From Tetrahymena thermophila SB210 (Eukaryota; Ciliophora; Oligohymenophorea; Hymenostomatida; Tetrahymenidae): a stretch of 64,000 bases of DNA. The stretch covers positions 649,493 to 713,492 of the forward strand of contig NW_002476554.1 in the NCBI RefSeq assembly GCF_000189635.1, read 5' to 3'. Positions 1-11,718 of this stretch are shown one piece after another (the first letter of the stretch is position 1; each line of letters starts with the position of its first letter). A program made the position numbers and the translations under genes. Below the pieces are notes generated by a model. That model saw only the letters and a list, made by a program, of their open reading frames with translations, made no database searches and was not told the origin of the DNA.

Positions 1-1
1 A

Positions 2-1201
2 CTGAATGGTTAGAATACAAATATGAACTACGCTTTAAAGGTTCCAGTCCTTTAGTTTAATTCTTACTTGTTAAGTTTAGAAAATGCTATTTTAGAATAG
101 CAAAAGCTGCCTAACAATAGCATAAAAAGTAATGATAGCGAATTAAGAGATTTAAATATGCTACTCAACAAATCATTGATGAAAAATAAATAATAAGATA
201 ACTAATAAAAAGATGGATTAAACAATTAATAGGAAGAAGTAAAAAAGGAACCAGAAAAGAGCGAAGAACATTTATTAAACTACTAATTTAAATTTAGTGT
301 AGCTTCTATGACTGAGTTGAAAATAAGGGAAGATTAAGATGGAAAAATCGTTTATATCAGATATTTACTCCCTCTGGAAGATGAAAATTGGATTGATTCA
401 GGTATCTTTGAGCTGAAATACAAAAAGGAAAATTATTATAGACTGGCTTTATTTGGTACTCATAAAATATTCATTAAGAATACAGAAAATATTTTGAATG
501 TATTCAAAAGTAATGACATATAAATAGAGATAAGAGAATTGACAAATATAAACGAAATAGAAAATAAAAGCGCTTTGGATGATAATTTGATAGCTAAAAC
601 ATAATTAACAATAGATAGCATGTTGGATTTATTTGAAGATGGGTCCAATAATTATGTCACAAGGACCACTATTTTAGCTCTTGAAAACTCTGAAAATATT
701 CCTATTGGTAATATCAACTTTAAGATAGAGTTTAAGAAAGAAATTGTACAGCAAGGAACTCAAAAGTACTAAGAAATTGTCTTTGCAAAAGAACAACAAG
801 TACAAAAACTACTTCCAAAACAAGGATTTTTAACAGTAAATGTGAGAGTTAGCAACATTGAAGAGTAATGCGTAGTCTAGTTTAAATTATTTAAAGATGA
901 CACTTACCTTAATCACCTCTTCAAGCCTATATAATAGAACAATGCAATAGAAAATCAGCAATATTTCATCTCGATATCCAAGGAAGTTATTAAATACCTT
1001 GAGGAAGGAAGCGCTTTGGTAAGAATTCTTGATGAGAATGCTTAAATTTTAATTGCTGAATATGAGTTCAATTTAATCAATATTCTAGTCAACCAATAAA
1101 TACAAATCAGTGAATCAGTTTTAAATTTAATAAGCTAACAACCAATTGGCTTAGATATTCACTTAACATATGAGAAACAACAAAACTAAAAAATTCATTG
1201 A
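2..1201 (+). CDS. C-terminal part of an unknown Gln-rich protein, possibly with C2-like beta-sandwich domains (5' truncated by window edge)
   Basis: The frame is open from the first bases of the window to TGA at 1199-1201, so the true start lies outside; about 399 residues are visible. Many in-frame TAA/TAG codons are read as Gln. A Gln/Glu-rich linker (roughly residues 50-95, with the run EEVKKEPEKSEEH) is followed by alternating hydrophobic/polar stretches such as FSVASMTELKI, VYIRYLLPLEDENW and IPIGNINFKIEF, which look like beta strands of C2-type sandwiches. C2 domains of this style occur in centriole and ciliary proteins, but I cannot name the family, so that is inference only. No signal peptide or membrane segment is seen in the visible part and no intron is needed. 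Confidence 0.8.
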
Positions 1202-3137
1202 TCTCAATTAAAAAGAGTTTACTTATTTATTCAATTTATTTATGAGTATATTTTTATGTAAATCTATCTTTCTATCTACAATATTTATAATATAAATTAC
1301 AATATAAAAACATAATAATAAAATGCATTTAAATTAGATTAATCTAAATTAAAACTATCATAAAAAAATTTATTCATTAAAATAATAAATTTAGATTATT
1401 TATTATTCTTTTAAAAAGCTAGCTAAATAAATATTAAATTAATATAAATTAAAACAATCATAGAAATAATGTTTATTAATAAAATATTATAAATAAATTT
1501 AGCTTATTTGTTATTTTTTTAAAAAGTTTAATAAATAATAACAATTATTTATTATTTTAATAAATAAATAAATAATTTAAAAATATTTTTTAAGATATTA
1601 AGAATTTTTATTAAATTAATAAATTAATGAATTTTTAAATTTGAATAAATATTTTTCTCTCTCTAATATTCATTTTATATTTAATTAGGTAATTTTATTT
1701 TTATATTATTTACCAATTAATTATTCTTTTTAATTTTATAATTTAAATGAATAAGCTAAATTTATTTTATTCTTTTTTTTCTTTCATTCTTTAGCAAAAA
1801 AGTTTCATAAGTATTTTCAAAACTATCATTTTATATTGATATGAATTGAAATTTTTAAAAGACTCAAATCAATTTTAAATTATTTTATTTTCTTTCTTTT
1901 TTTAGGTTTTGAAAAAAAATAATTAATTAATTATCAGATACATTAAAATAAAAATACTTTTTTCATGGTAAAAATAAATAATACCTATGTGAAAGATAAG
2001 CTCTTTTGATAATAAAATTTTAATAAAATTTCATATTATTTTAATAATTTTACTACTTATTTACTCACTTACTATTTATTGATTGGTAAAAATAAAATAA
2101 AATAAATTTAATTTTTAAAATCTCAAATTATTTTAACAAAAATTTTAAATAAAAAAATAATTTAAAGAAAAATTTATTTATATGTAAATGTTAAATAATT
2201 GCTATGAGTGGTGCTTGTTTTTGCATGTATTAAAAATTGATACATAGAAGTATAAAATAAAGGGAACTAATTAATACAAATAATTAGATATATATACAAT
2301 TAAACCAATTCATAATTTAATAATTAAAAATAATTCATTCTTTTTATTAAATCTTTGCAAGCAATTAAGCAAAAAAAAAAACAAACGCAAATGAAGTTCT
2401 AAAAGAGGAACTTTGCACTAACTAATTAATTTTAGAAAAATTGGCAAAAAATGAAATTACAAACAAACCCTGAAGTTGGTGTTTTCAAAGTTTTTTTGAA
2501 TTCGCTATTCTTTTTTACTTTTGAAAGTGGCGCTATTAACAATTCTTTTTATTTCATATAAAAAGTTTGCTAATTTGGCAAATCAACGCTTTCGAAAACA
2601 AGCAGGGGTTAAATAAATGCGTACTTTAATCGCTCTGGATTCTTTCAATGGATCGTGAGTTTCATCAGTATGCAACACCATAACACCATATTTTGCCTAC
2701 ATATATGCTTTTCTTTTGTTTTCACCTAACTATCAAATCTTTTTTGGTTTCAAAATAATTTATTTTGATTGTTATTTGTTAAAAATTCAAAATTAATTGT
2801 TTGCTATATTTTTAGAAAATATCAAACAAATCTTTTATCTATCTATCTGTCTCTTGATAACTTTGATTAATACATACTATTAAATATTGATATTTGTTAG
2901 TGTTTTTAATTTTTTGTATGATTTTATTTGATATTTAATAAATAAATAAATATTAGAATGAATGAGTAGGTGTGTGTGTGTGTGTGTGAATGTGTTTGAA
3001 TGGATCAAAGAAATTATTGAATATTTATTACATCAAATTCACTGATTTTTAAATTGAAATAAAAAACAATAAAATTTTTATTTAGTTGGTTATTTTTAAA
3101 GATTGAAAACAAACATATTAAATTCATTAATTCGTTT
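1202..3137. other. Intergenic spacer with a GC-richer island and a GT microsatellite
   Basis: About 1.9 kb of AT-rich DNA with no supportable gene. Two things stand out. Between about 2380 and 2790 the sequence is noticeably richer in G and C than the rest, with an interrupted dyad (TTTGC..GCAAA, about 2568-2583). A GT dinucleotide repeat lies at 2970-2988. The spacer should contain the terminator of the left gene and the promoter of the coiled-coil gene starting at 3138. Confidence 0.6.
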
Positions 3138-4531
3138 ATGAGTAGTTATATAAATCGCGGCCCTAAGGATAATTTTAATAAACAAGGTAAATTAAAGCTA
3201 AATTCATCACTCATAACTATATTTATGGTTTAGGCAGTTAAGTTTATTCTTAATTAATATCAGATTATAGAAAAGAAATAGAAGATGAGCTGAAATATAA
3301 GAGTAGTCTTTCATAGTATTAGGTATTTCATAATATATTTATTTGATAAAATTTAACATAATTCTTGATAAAAAATTCAATTAATATGTTAATAGAAAGA
3401 TATTTATGAAAAAGAACAGTACATCAAAGAACTTGAAGGTCACTGCAAAGATTTAAAAAGTAGAATTTGAAATATTTTGTTTAATTAGAACGTTTAAATA
3501 TTATTAGATAAATATAGAAATTTATTTCAATTATTAAATAGCATTACTTAGTGAATATAAAAAGATGGGAGATGATAAAGAATACTAAAAAAAGCAGAGA
3601 GAAATTGAAATTGAAAATTTGAATATGAGAGTTTTGTATTGAATTTGTTTAACAATAATAATAAGTTCCTTTATAAATTCTTAATGTTATAGGTAACTAG
3701 AAAACAAGCTTAAATTGTATGAAGATAACGAGCTGGCCAAACAAAGAATTATTGATTCAGAAGTTGAAAAAGAAAAATTAAAGAACTAGGAGATCGTTGA
3801 TAGGTTTAATTAAAAATTTACTTTCTTTGAAGAATAAATATAGATCTTGGAGGGCTAACTCCTTGAAAAGAACAGATACATTTTGGAACTTGAGACTCAG
3901 AATAAAGACTTAAATTTCTTTAATTAACTTGTAGAAGAAAAACAAACACTGATTGAATCACTCAGAAGAGAAAACCAAGTCTTAATTAGAAGGATTCGTG
4001 AACAGTTCAGAGATGAAGCTTTTGGAAAAGAAAAGTTTGATTTTGAAGAAGAGAGGAAATTTATTTAAGAAATCATCAAAAAGAAAGAGTAACAAGGACT
4101 CTTTGTAGATGGCTTTGTTTCCAATCACAGAAAAGACAGTCAAATCTCTGAAAGTGTAAGGTAATAGCAAAATGTTGAGTAAAATAAAAGATACAGAAAT
4201 GAACAAATATAGCAACTCTCTAATTACAATAACGTAACAGAAGAACAGAAACTTGCTAGTGAAAATCGTGCTGATTCAATAATTGACAGATATGAAGCAA
4301 ATTAGACATAAAAGTAAATCCAAAATATCAAATTCTTTATTTGAAAAATATTTTATAATACTCTCAAAAAAATATTTTATTTATCGTGTTAGTAAAATTA
4401 ATTTAAATTTTTTTTTATTAAGAAAACTTTCATAGCAATATCCTTAACCTTCAGAAGCCGAAAAAGAGGAGATTAGAAAACACTAGGAAAGACTAGAGAA
4501 GTTAAAATTAAAATATAGATAAAGTTAATGA
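3138..4531 (+). CDS. Coiled-coil protein, 341 aa, six exons
   Basis: Exons 3138-3186, 3234-3322, 3396-3459, 3542-3635, 3693-4313 and 4423-4531 join in phase through GT..AG introns of 47-109 nt and end at TGA. The protein starts MSSYINRGPKDNFNKQ, then from about residue 25 to 230 is almost continuous heptad-like sequence rich in Glu, Lys, Leu and Gln (for example KLKLYEDNELAKQRIIDSE). A Gln/Asn-rich linker and a short C-terminal helix (EIRKHQERLEKLKLKYRQSQ) follow. No enzyme motif, signal peptide or membrane segment is present. Such proteins in ciliates are often cytoskeletal or basal-body components, but that is a guess. The fourth exon's acceptor was chosen because the nearer AG leads to TGA after a few codons. 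Confidence 0.85.
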
Positions 4532-4689
4532 TTATGGTTGTGTCTATTTCATATCGTTTAATCAAGTTTTAATCTTTCAATTCTATTTTGTAATTTAAAA
4601 TGTTTTAATTAATAATAAAAAATATCTATTTCACCCACAAATTTTCTGAATTTAAATATAAAAAAATTAATAATATTCAATAAAAATAA

Positions 4690-5400
4690 AGATAACAAAT
4701 TTTTTTCTTGAAAAAGATTTAACCTAAGATGCGCGTATTTATGAGAATAAATATATATTTTATATTAATTTTATATTATTAGAAATTAATTTACAAATTT
4801 TTATCTAAAACATTTAATAAAAATATTTATATCAAGATATAAAAGTGATAATTTTTGATAAAAAACAAACAATATTTTAAATAATCATTTTTTTTTCATG
4901 AATTAGACTTTATTGATGAAGATTATAATTATAGAGAGGTACATATTTATATTAATTTTTTGTTATTTACATTTATAAATTTTTAATTAAAGCATAATAA
5001 TATCAAGATATTAAAGTTATACTATTAGATAAATAAATAAACAAACGATATTTACATAACAAATTTTTTTTATAGATAGATTTAACTAATTATGAAGATA
5101 TTCTATTTATATTTAATTGAATTTTTTGTTATTTCAATTAAAAAATCTTTATTTAACCTTATTTATATCAATATTTTAGAATAAATAAATGAAAGTATTT
5201 GATTAAAACAAACGATATTTTAAATAAAAAATTTTTTTCATGAGAAAGATTCTGCCAATAAATAAAAAGTATATTTAATAGGGGAAATATTTATTTATAT
5301 AAAATTTTCATTTATTTGAAATATAAAGTTTCTTTATAAAGCACTAAGTAAAATAATTTTTTATTAAACGTATTCATTTTATTTATTTAAAAAATTATTT
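4690..5400. repeat. Degenerate tandem repeat, about 0.17-kb period, with exon-like cores
   Basis: Four diverged units start near 4690, 4870, 5040 and 5210. Each has a CAAACGATATTT-like stretch, then a T-rich tract ending in AAG or TAG, then a GATTTAAC/GACTTTATT-like core with GAAGAT, then a long AT-rich arm. The T-tract plus AG looks like a splice acceptor and the core like a 30-nt exon, but no start codon or consistent phase links them. The block fills most of the gap between the coiled-coil gene and the first paraoxonase gene. Confidence 0.55.
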
Positions 5401-5432
5401 TGTTTAAAAATTGATAAATTTTTTTTGATATT

Positions 5433-6623
5433 TCAATTTTATTTTTTGCATATTGATATTGATTTATCAGCATATGATGTTAAAAATAGAAAATCTCCAG
5501 AATGAGATATTAATCCTCCAGCTACAATTACATTTGCTTTTTCAGCTGTGAAAAGTTCTGAGGTAATAAGTTAATTAGTTTCTTCGTCTAACTTGACAAT
5601 ATCAACGCCTGCCCAATAAGTTATGATGGATTTATTTCCTGGGTTATACTAAACTTATTATACATTTGGAATCAGATTTTACATATCGTTTTATGAATTT
5701 AAAGTTCCAGAAACCAAAAATTAATTCCTAACTTAGTCATAATTAATGTTATCAGCAGCCAATCTGGTATCAATAACCTAGTGAAACTTCAAGGAACCAT
5801 CCTTTTAGATTTTAAATGAGCGTAACTTTTAACCCAAAGTGTCAGAAATCAAAATAGTATCCTTTTGATCAAATGCTACTCCGTTAACCATAACTCCATT
5901 ACTTTCTTCTACAATTTTGCATTCAGCTAGCTAATTGATCTTAAATTAGCATTCCCATAGATGAGATCCTCTAATTTTTTTCTCTTAAAACATTTAAATT
6001 TGATCTCTTTCTGCTTAAGATAAATGACTAGGTCCTTCAAGAGGGAATGCTATTGGGAACCAGTCAGTCACTAAAAACCTTTGATTGTCTAACACAACCA
6101 AGTCATTAGCATCTCCTGTAAATCTTGGGCCTAAATGAGTGAAATATTTAAACACAAGAGATATGTCACCATTTTTACTCTTAACAACTTCAAAAACTTC
6201 TATTCTATCTCCATTTGATTTTTCATAGCCGTGATTGCAAACATAGTAAGTGTTTCCTTTAATATATTATCCATGAGGGAAAAAGTTCAATTCTTTTGGG
6301 TATCCAATTAATTTTAATTGTTATATATTAAACTATTATGAAGCAATTCCTGTCACAGCGTAGCATCCTCCTTTTTCGATCTGATCTAAAGGAATTCCTA
6401 GTATATACATTTTTAAAAGGTTGGTATGACATCCTATCAGTGTGTCTTCATCAAAAAATACTGCATCTTCAGGTCCAATCATCTAGAAATCAGCTTATTG
6501 ATATTCGCATTCCCCATAATATTTAGTGAACTCTCTTAAACCAGTATCGTTGTTAATACCATAGAACAGAATTCCAGACAAAGCTGATATTATTGTTGCA
6601 GTAATAACAATTTTTTTAATCAT
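5433..6623 (-). CDS. Paraoxonase/arylesterase-like protein, copy 1 (396 aa)
   Basis: A single open frame from ATG (6621-6623) to TGA (5433-5435). The N-terminus MIKKIVITATIISALSGILF is an uncleaved-type signal anchor, as in serum paraoxonases. The rest fits the six-bladed beta-propeller PON family: GPEDA at about residues 50-54 (calcium-binding Glu52/Asp53), PHGQY with His117, NHG with His131, DANDLVV with Asn173/Asp174, MVNGVAF with Asn247 and AADNINYD with Asp291/Asn292. These match, in order, the calcium ligands and catalytic histidines known in PON1 (E53, D54, H115, H134, N168, N224, D269, N270), so a calcium-dependent lactonase/esterase fold is likely. The substrate is unknown. Length is slightly above the usual 355. 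It is close to the copy at 9978-11177. Confidence 0.93.
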
Positions 6624-7654
6624 TAAGAACAATTTAAAATGTATTGTTGTTTTAATTAATTCAAATATAAATTATGATCTCTGTTTTTTTCTAATATTTA
6701 AAACTAGCCTTGAATATGATTTATTTTTATTATTTTAATTTAAACTTCAAAAAATAGTAATCAGCTTCATTTATTTCTAATCTTAGATAGATATATTAAA
6801 AACCGAGATATTAACTTAAATAATTCTTTTATTATTAAAAATGAATAAGATTAGTTTCATATAAATTTACATTATAAAAATAAATATTTGAACATAATTA
6901 ATTAAATCTGACAAAATTTATGTAATGTTAAATGTACGTTTAATTTTCTTTAAGATATGTATCTAATATTTATTAATCCATCTTGTTACTTAGTTTTATC
7001 AAATTGATTACAAAATTTTTAACATCTCTAACTAATAAATTATTTATTTACTTTCAAATGGTTTAATTAAAATCCAAAAAAACTATAATTTTGAAAACCC
7101 TAGTTTTATTAAAATAGTTATTTTTTACTTATATTTAGTTTTATTTTAAAACATTTTAGTTATTTTTCAAGAAAAACAATTAAAAATATGGTTTATTATT
7201 AAAATAAGTAGTATTTAATTAAATAAGTAGATATTAGAATTTAACTTTATCTTAAGATAGATTGTGTAAAAATTTAAACTATTTGGCATATTAAAATAAC
7301 TGGAATTATAAAACTTGATTTCAGTAAATAATAAAGTATTAACAGGGGTGTTAGGGTATGCTTTTTCAACCTTACTTACGGATATTGAAAAAATATATTT
7401 TATTATTTATATAATTACATACTCCCTTTTTTAATATTTTTTAATAAAAAAACTCTTAAAATAACTAACTAACTAACTGTATTTTAAAATTGGTTGATAG
7501 ATTTGATAATTTTAATAAATGATTTTATGAAAATATTTTTGTTTCTTTTAAAAAAATTGGCTTACTAACAAATAAAAATGTTTGTGGATTTACTGATAAA
7601 ATATAACTAAAAACATAGTTTAATTTTAAAATGTTTTTATTTTAATAATTTATT
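6624..7654. other. Intergenic spacer
   Basis: About 1 kb of AT-rich DNA between two minus-strand genes. It should hold the promoter of the paraoxonase copy 1 gene on its left and the 3' flank of the ubiquitin-RING gene on its right. I see no gene, RNA or clear repeat in it. Confidence 0.5.
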
Positions 7655-9349
7655 TCACCATATTCTAATACATAAAGGACATAACTTTTTAATATCATTA
7701 GGAAGTTATTCTAAGCAAGAATTATGGCATTTATGCTAATCTTAATCCAAACAAATTTCAAAAATTGATGTTTAGATTTCTTTTTCTACATATTTAGTAC
7801 AAATCGAACACTCAATTTTATTTTATTATAAGGGTTTTGCAAATATGTAAAGTTCCTACCATTAGATTGAATTTGAAGTTAAGTCATCATTGAGTGGATT
7901 GTATCTTGTGTAAGAGTCTTGCGCTGCTATCAATAGAGGAGAAACAACCTACTTTTAACTTCCTTATTCTATTTTTATCCCACTCCATTTATATTTACAG
8001 TTTGAAAATCCACAGGTAACCAATTCAATAGAATTTTGACAATAATAGTAGGGACATTTAATTTCATTATATTCATCTTTAATTACCTCAATCGATTTAT
8101 ATCCAACCTTTGATATAACAAGCTTATCATAATAAGGGCATTTTTCATTTTTACAATAACCTTCAATATTAATTCCATCACAAGCAACCCGATAAACTGG
8201 AGCATAAGCTGAAAATTCGATCACTTTCTTTGATTTTTCATTTTAAATATCAACAAATTTTTTAGCTGTTACTCCGCCACGCTAACATAAGACTAGATGA
8301 ATTGTACTCCCATTTTATATATTATAATCAGATAATGTATATCCATTCTCCAAAATTTTACCAGGAAAAATTAGTCTTTATTGATCTGGAGGGATCCCTT
8401 CTATATCATAAATTTTATTTTTGATATTATCAATTGTATCAGAGCTATCGTAATCTAGTTTAATTGTTTAGCCACTTAAAGTCTTGACAAACAAAAACTC
8501 TTCTTTTTTGAAATACTTTGTTAAACCTTCTTCTGTTTCTGCTTTATGTAAACGCTTTATTAGCTCTTATTCAGGAAACAGTTCATGATAGAGCTTGTGT
8601 ATATCATCTAAACTGTAATCACTTCTTATTTTTTACAAGGAATCCTCGATATAAACATCAATAATTCCTAATGAAGAGAATTTTTCTCCATTTTATATTT
8701 CTAATTGAATTAAAGCCTTATTAAGATTTACCATTTAATTTTACTTGAAAAGATAAGGGAATCTATTAAAATCAAACAATACACCATTTTATTTTAAAGT
8801 AAGATTCATATCAACAAAATATTAATTTTCATCAATATAAATGTAGTTTTCAGTGCAATATAAATTTAATTTTTTGTACTTGTTTAGATTATCATCAATT
8901 AGTTTTTTTGCATCCAATAAATAAAGCTATTTTAATTTGATATGAAACTATTCAGATAAAATACCCAGCAATTTTTCATTTGAAATGTTATAAGGCAATG
9001 TTAAATGAACTAATTCATTATTGAACTCAATATCAATATCGAAAGATATTTATTTTTGACTAAAGTAAATAGGAAGTTAATTAAATTGAGATTTTGCTAA
9101 TAGTTATTATGAATCAGGAGACATAGCATAAAAGCTTTTAATTGAATATTAATCAATTTCAAAATGCTTATTTTTAGAGGCAAATACAAGATTAGCCTTA
9201 TCATACAAAGCCTCTAAACTTAAAAAATCATACTCTTTTTCATTGATATTAAGGAGAAAACTTTTACTTGGATTATCAGTGCATAAAAAGAGTTTTGCTG
9301 TTTTAGGAAGAATACAACAACAATTATCTTATTTTTATAAATTTTCCAT
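7655..9349 (-). CDS. Protein with internal ubiquitin domain, Cys-rich segment and RING-like finger (564 aa)
   Basis: One open frame from ATG (9347-9349) to TGA (7655-7657). Residues 1-285 are unrecognised but contain ubiquitin-like-fold style strands. Residues about 286-359 are a clear ubiquitin domain: FVKTLSGQTIKLDYDSSDT, EGIPPDQQRLIFPGKILENG, then LSDYNIQNGSTIHLVLCQRGG ending in Gly-Gly. A Cys-rich stretch follows (about 366-460) with ACDGINIEGYCKNEKCPYYD, IKCPYYYC and TCGFSNCKYKWSGIK, probably a zinc-binding module. The C-terminus has a RING-like pattern: CSICTKYV, then HKCHNSC, then LCPLC. The RING suggests E3 ligase activity. Whether the internal Gly-Gly is ever cleaved is unknown. It lies between two paraoxonase paralogues on the same strand. 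Confidence 0.9.
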
Positions 9350-9977
9350 TTATTTTCTTTTAAATATAATTACTTACTTTTTTAATAAATGAATTATATT
9401 TTTTACTTTATTATATTATTTATATTATTTATAAATGAGTATGTATCATTTATAGGTAATAAAATTAAGATTTTTCACATATCTTAAATCCCACCTTAAA
9501 AGAAAATTTAATAGTTTTTTCTTCTATTTCTATGGTTGATAATTTTTTTTCTTATTTCAGATTCCCTTTATTTAACTATCAATCAGCAGTAGAAATATTT
9601 TGAATTTTAATTATCTTACATAATTTACGAAACCCCACTCTTTTTTCTTGATTTTTTTTATTTTTTTGTTAAGAATACATAAAAATAAATGGTGGGTATG
9701 ATCTGATAATCGTTTTTAATGATATTTTTAATTATTTCTAACAATAGTAAATTTTAAAATATAATTTAACCTTAAAATGAATGAGAAAAATGTGTAACAA
9801 ACATGCTTACTTTTATATTTTTTAATTTTATAATGAAACTTATGTATGTATATATATAATTTGCTTTTTATATTTATTATAAATTATAAATCTGTAAACT
9901 TTCTCTGTAAATCTGTAAATGTATATATAGATAGATAGATTAGCAGTAAAAATTTCTTAAATCTTTATTCTGCTCTT
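9350..9977. other. Intergenic spacer
   Basis: About 0.6 kb of AT-rich DNA upstream of the ubiquitin-RING gene and downstream of paraoxonase copy 2. Short runs of TATATA and GATA-like repeats near 9840-9940 are the only structure seen. No gene is supportable. Confidence 0.5.
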
Positions 9978-11177
9978 TCAATTTTATTTTTTGCAAACGG
10001 AAATTGATTTGTCACCATACGATGTTAAAAACAGAAAATCTCCAGAATGAGATACTAGTCCTCCAGCTACGATTACATTAGCTTTTTCAGCTGTGAAAAG
10101 TTCTTCTGTAATAAGTTAGTTAGTCTATTCTTCTAACTTGACAATATCAACACCTGCCCAATATGTTACTAAAGATTAATTTCCTGGGTTATTTTAAATT
10201 AATTCTATACTAGCTGTCATATTTTTTGCAAGAACTTAAGAGTCTTTTTCAGAGTTTAAAGTGCCAGCAACTAAAAATTAGTTTCTAACTTTATCAAAAT
10301 TAATGTTATCGGCAGCAAGTCTAGTATCAATGACCTGATGAAGCTTCAAAGAACCATCTCCTTATATTTTAAATGAGCGTAGCTTTTAGCCTATGGTATC
10401 TGAGGTTAAAATAGTTTCCTTCTGGTCGAATGCTACACCATTAACCATCACTCCATCACTTCCTTCTACTATTTCGCATTCAGCTAGTTAATTAATCTTA
10501 AATTAACAATCCCATAGATGAGATCCTCTAATTTTAAGAGCTTAGAATGTCTAAATTTTAATTTTTTCTAAATTTGTCAAGTGACTAGGGCCTTCAAGAG
10601 GGAATGCTATTGGATACCAGTCAGTCACCAAAAATCTTTAATTATTTAATACTACCAAATCATTCGCATCTCCTGTAAATCTAGGGCCTAAATGAGTGAA
10701 ATATTTAAATTATAGGTAAATTGTATTATTTTGACTCTTGACAACATCAAAGACATCTATTCTATCCCCATCAGATTTTTCATATCCATGATTACAAACA
10801 TAGTATGTATTTTCTATAATGTATTATCCATGAGGGTAAAAGTCTAATTCTTTAGGATACCCAATTAATTCTAATTTTTATATCTAGAGATTTTAAGAAG
10901 CAATACCAGTCACAGCATAGCAGCCACCATTTTCTATCTCATTTAAAGGAATTCCAATATATATTTTTAAAAGATTGGAATGACAACCTATTAGTGTATT
11001 CTCATCATAAAATACAGCATCTTCTGGTCCAATCATAGAAAAATCAGCTTACTAATAGGTACAATCACCATAATACTTTGTGAACTCTTTCAATTAAACA
11101 TAATTCTGCTGACTACAGAACCATAATCCAAAGAGAGCTGACAATGCTATAGCAGCTAATACAATTTTTTTTAGCAT
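9978..11177 (-). CDS. Paraoxonase/arylesterase-like protein, copy 2 (399 aa)
   Basis: Single open frame from ATG (11175-11177) to TGA (9978-9980). It starts MLKKIVLAAIALSALFGLWF, a signal anchor, and then follows copy 1 (5433-6623) closely through the whole length: GPEDAVFYDENTLIGC, FYPHGQY, VCNHGYEKSDGDRI, TGDANDLVVL, MVNGVAFDQK, RLAADNINFD. All calcium-ligand and catalytic-histidine positions of the PON family are kept, so both copies look functional. The strongest divergence is near the N-terminus after the membrane anchor and in the segment before WAGVDIVKLE. The two copies are separated by the ubiquitin-RING gene, so they are not a simple adjacent tandem pair. Confidence 0.93.
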
Positions 11178-11687
11178 ATTTTATTTTTCTATTTTTTATA
11201 TTTTAATGAATAAATAAATTTAGTATAAATTAGCTATAGCTATTTTTATAAACTAACTAGCAATATATGACTATTTACTTGTTTAATAGTTTAGAAACCA
11301 ATATAGAATTAATTACCATGGATACATGCATGTTTCCTGAAAAGAAAGAAATTTTTGATGTGGCCAAGAAATCTTATTTGCAAATATGAGAATTGAATTT
11401 TTTATTAGATTTTATAAATAAATTTAAAAATGTTACTCATGATTATGTGGAAGACTAGACAATACTTCTTGGGAAATTTAAAATTAGTAATTTTTTTTGA
11501 AATAAAATAAAGTCTAATAAATTTTGATTATTTCATTTAGAATAAATAGATTACATTATTAAATTTTTAACACATGATTGTAAATTTATTTTTTCTTTCT
11601 TATTTTAATTTTTTTTACTCACCAAAAATAGAAACTAATAATAATATCTGAAGAATTTACAATATTAACTGAGATATGATAGAGAGA

Positions 11688-11718
<31 letters not shown>

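Noticed and set aside
11318-11389. 23-codon frame starting MDTCMFPEKKEIFDVAKKSY
   Set aside because: It has protein-like composition but is very short, with no splice site or homologue I know; not enough to call a gene.
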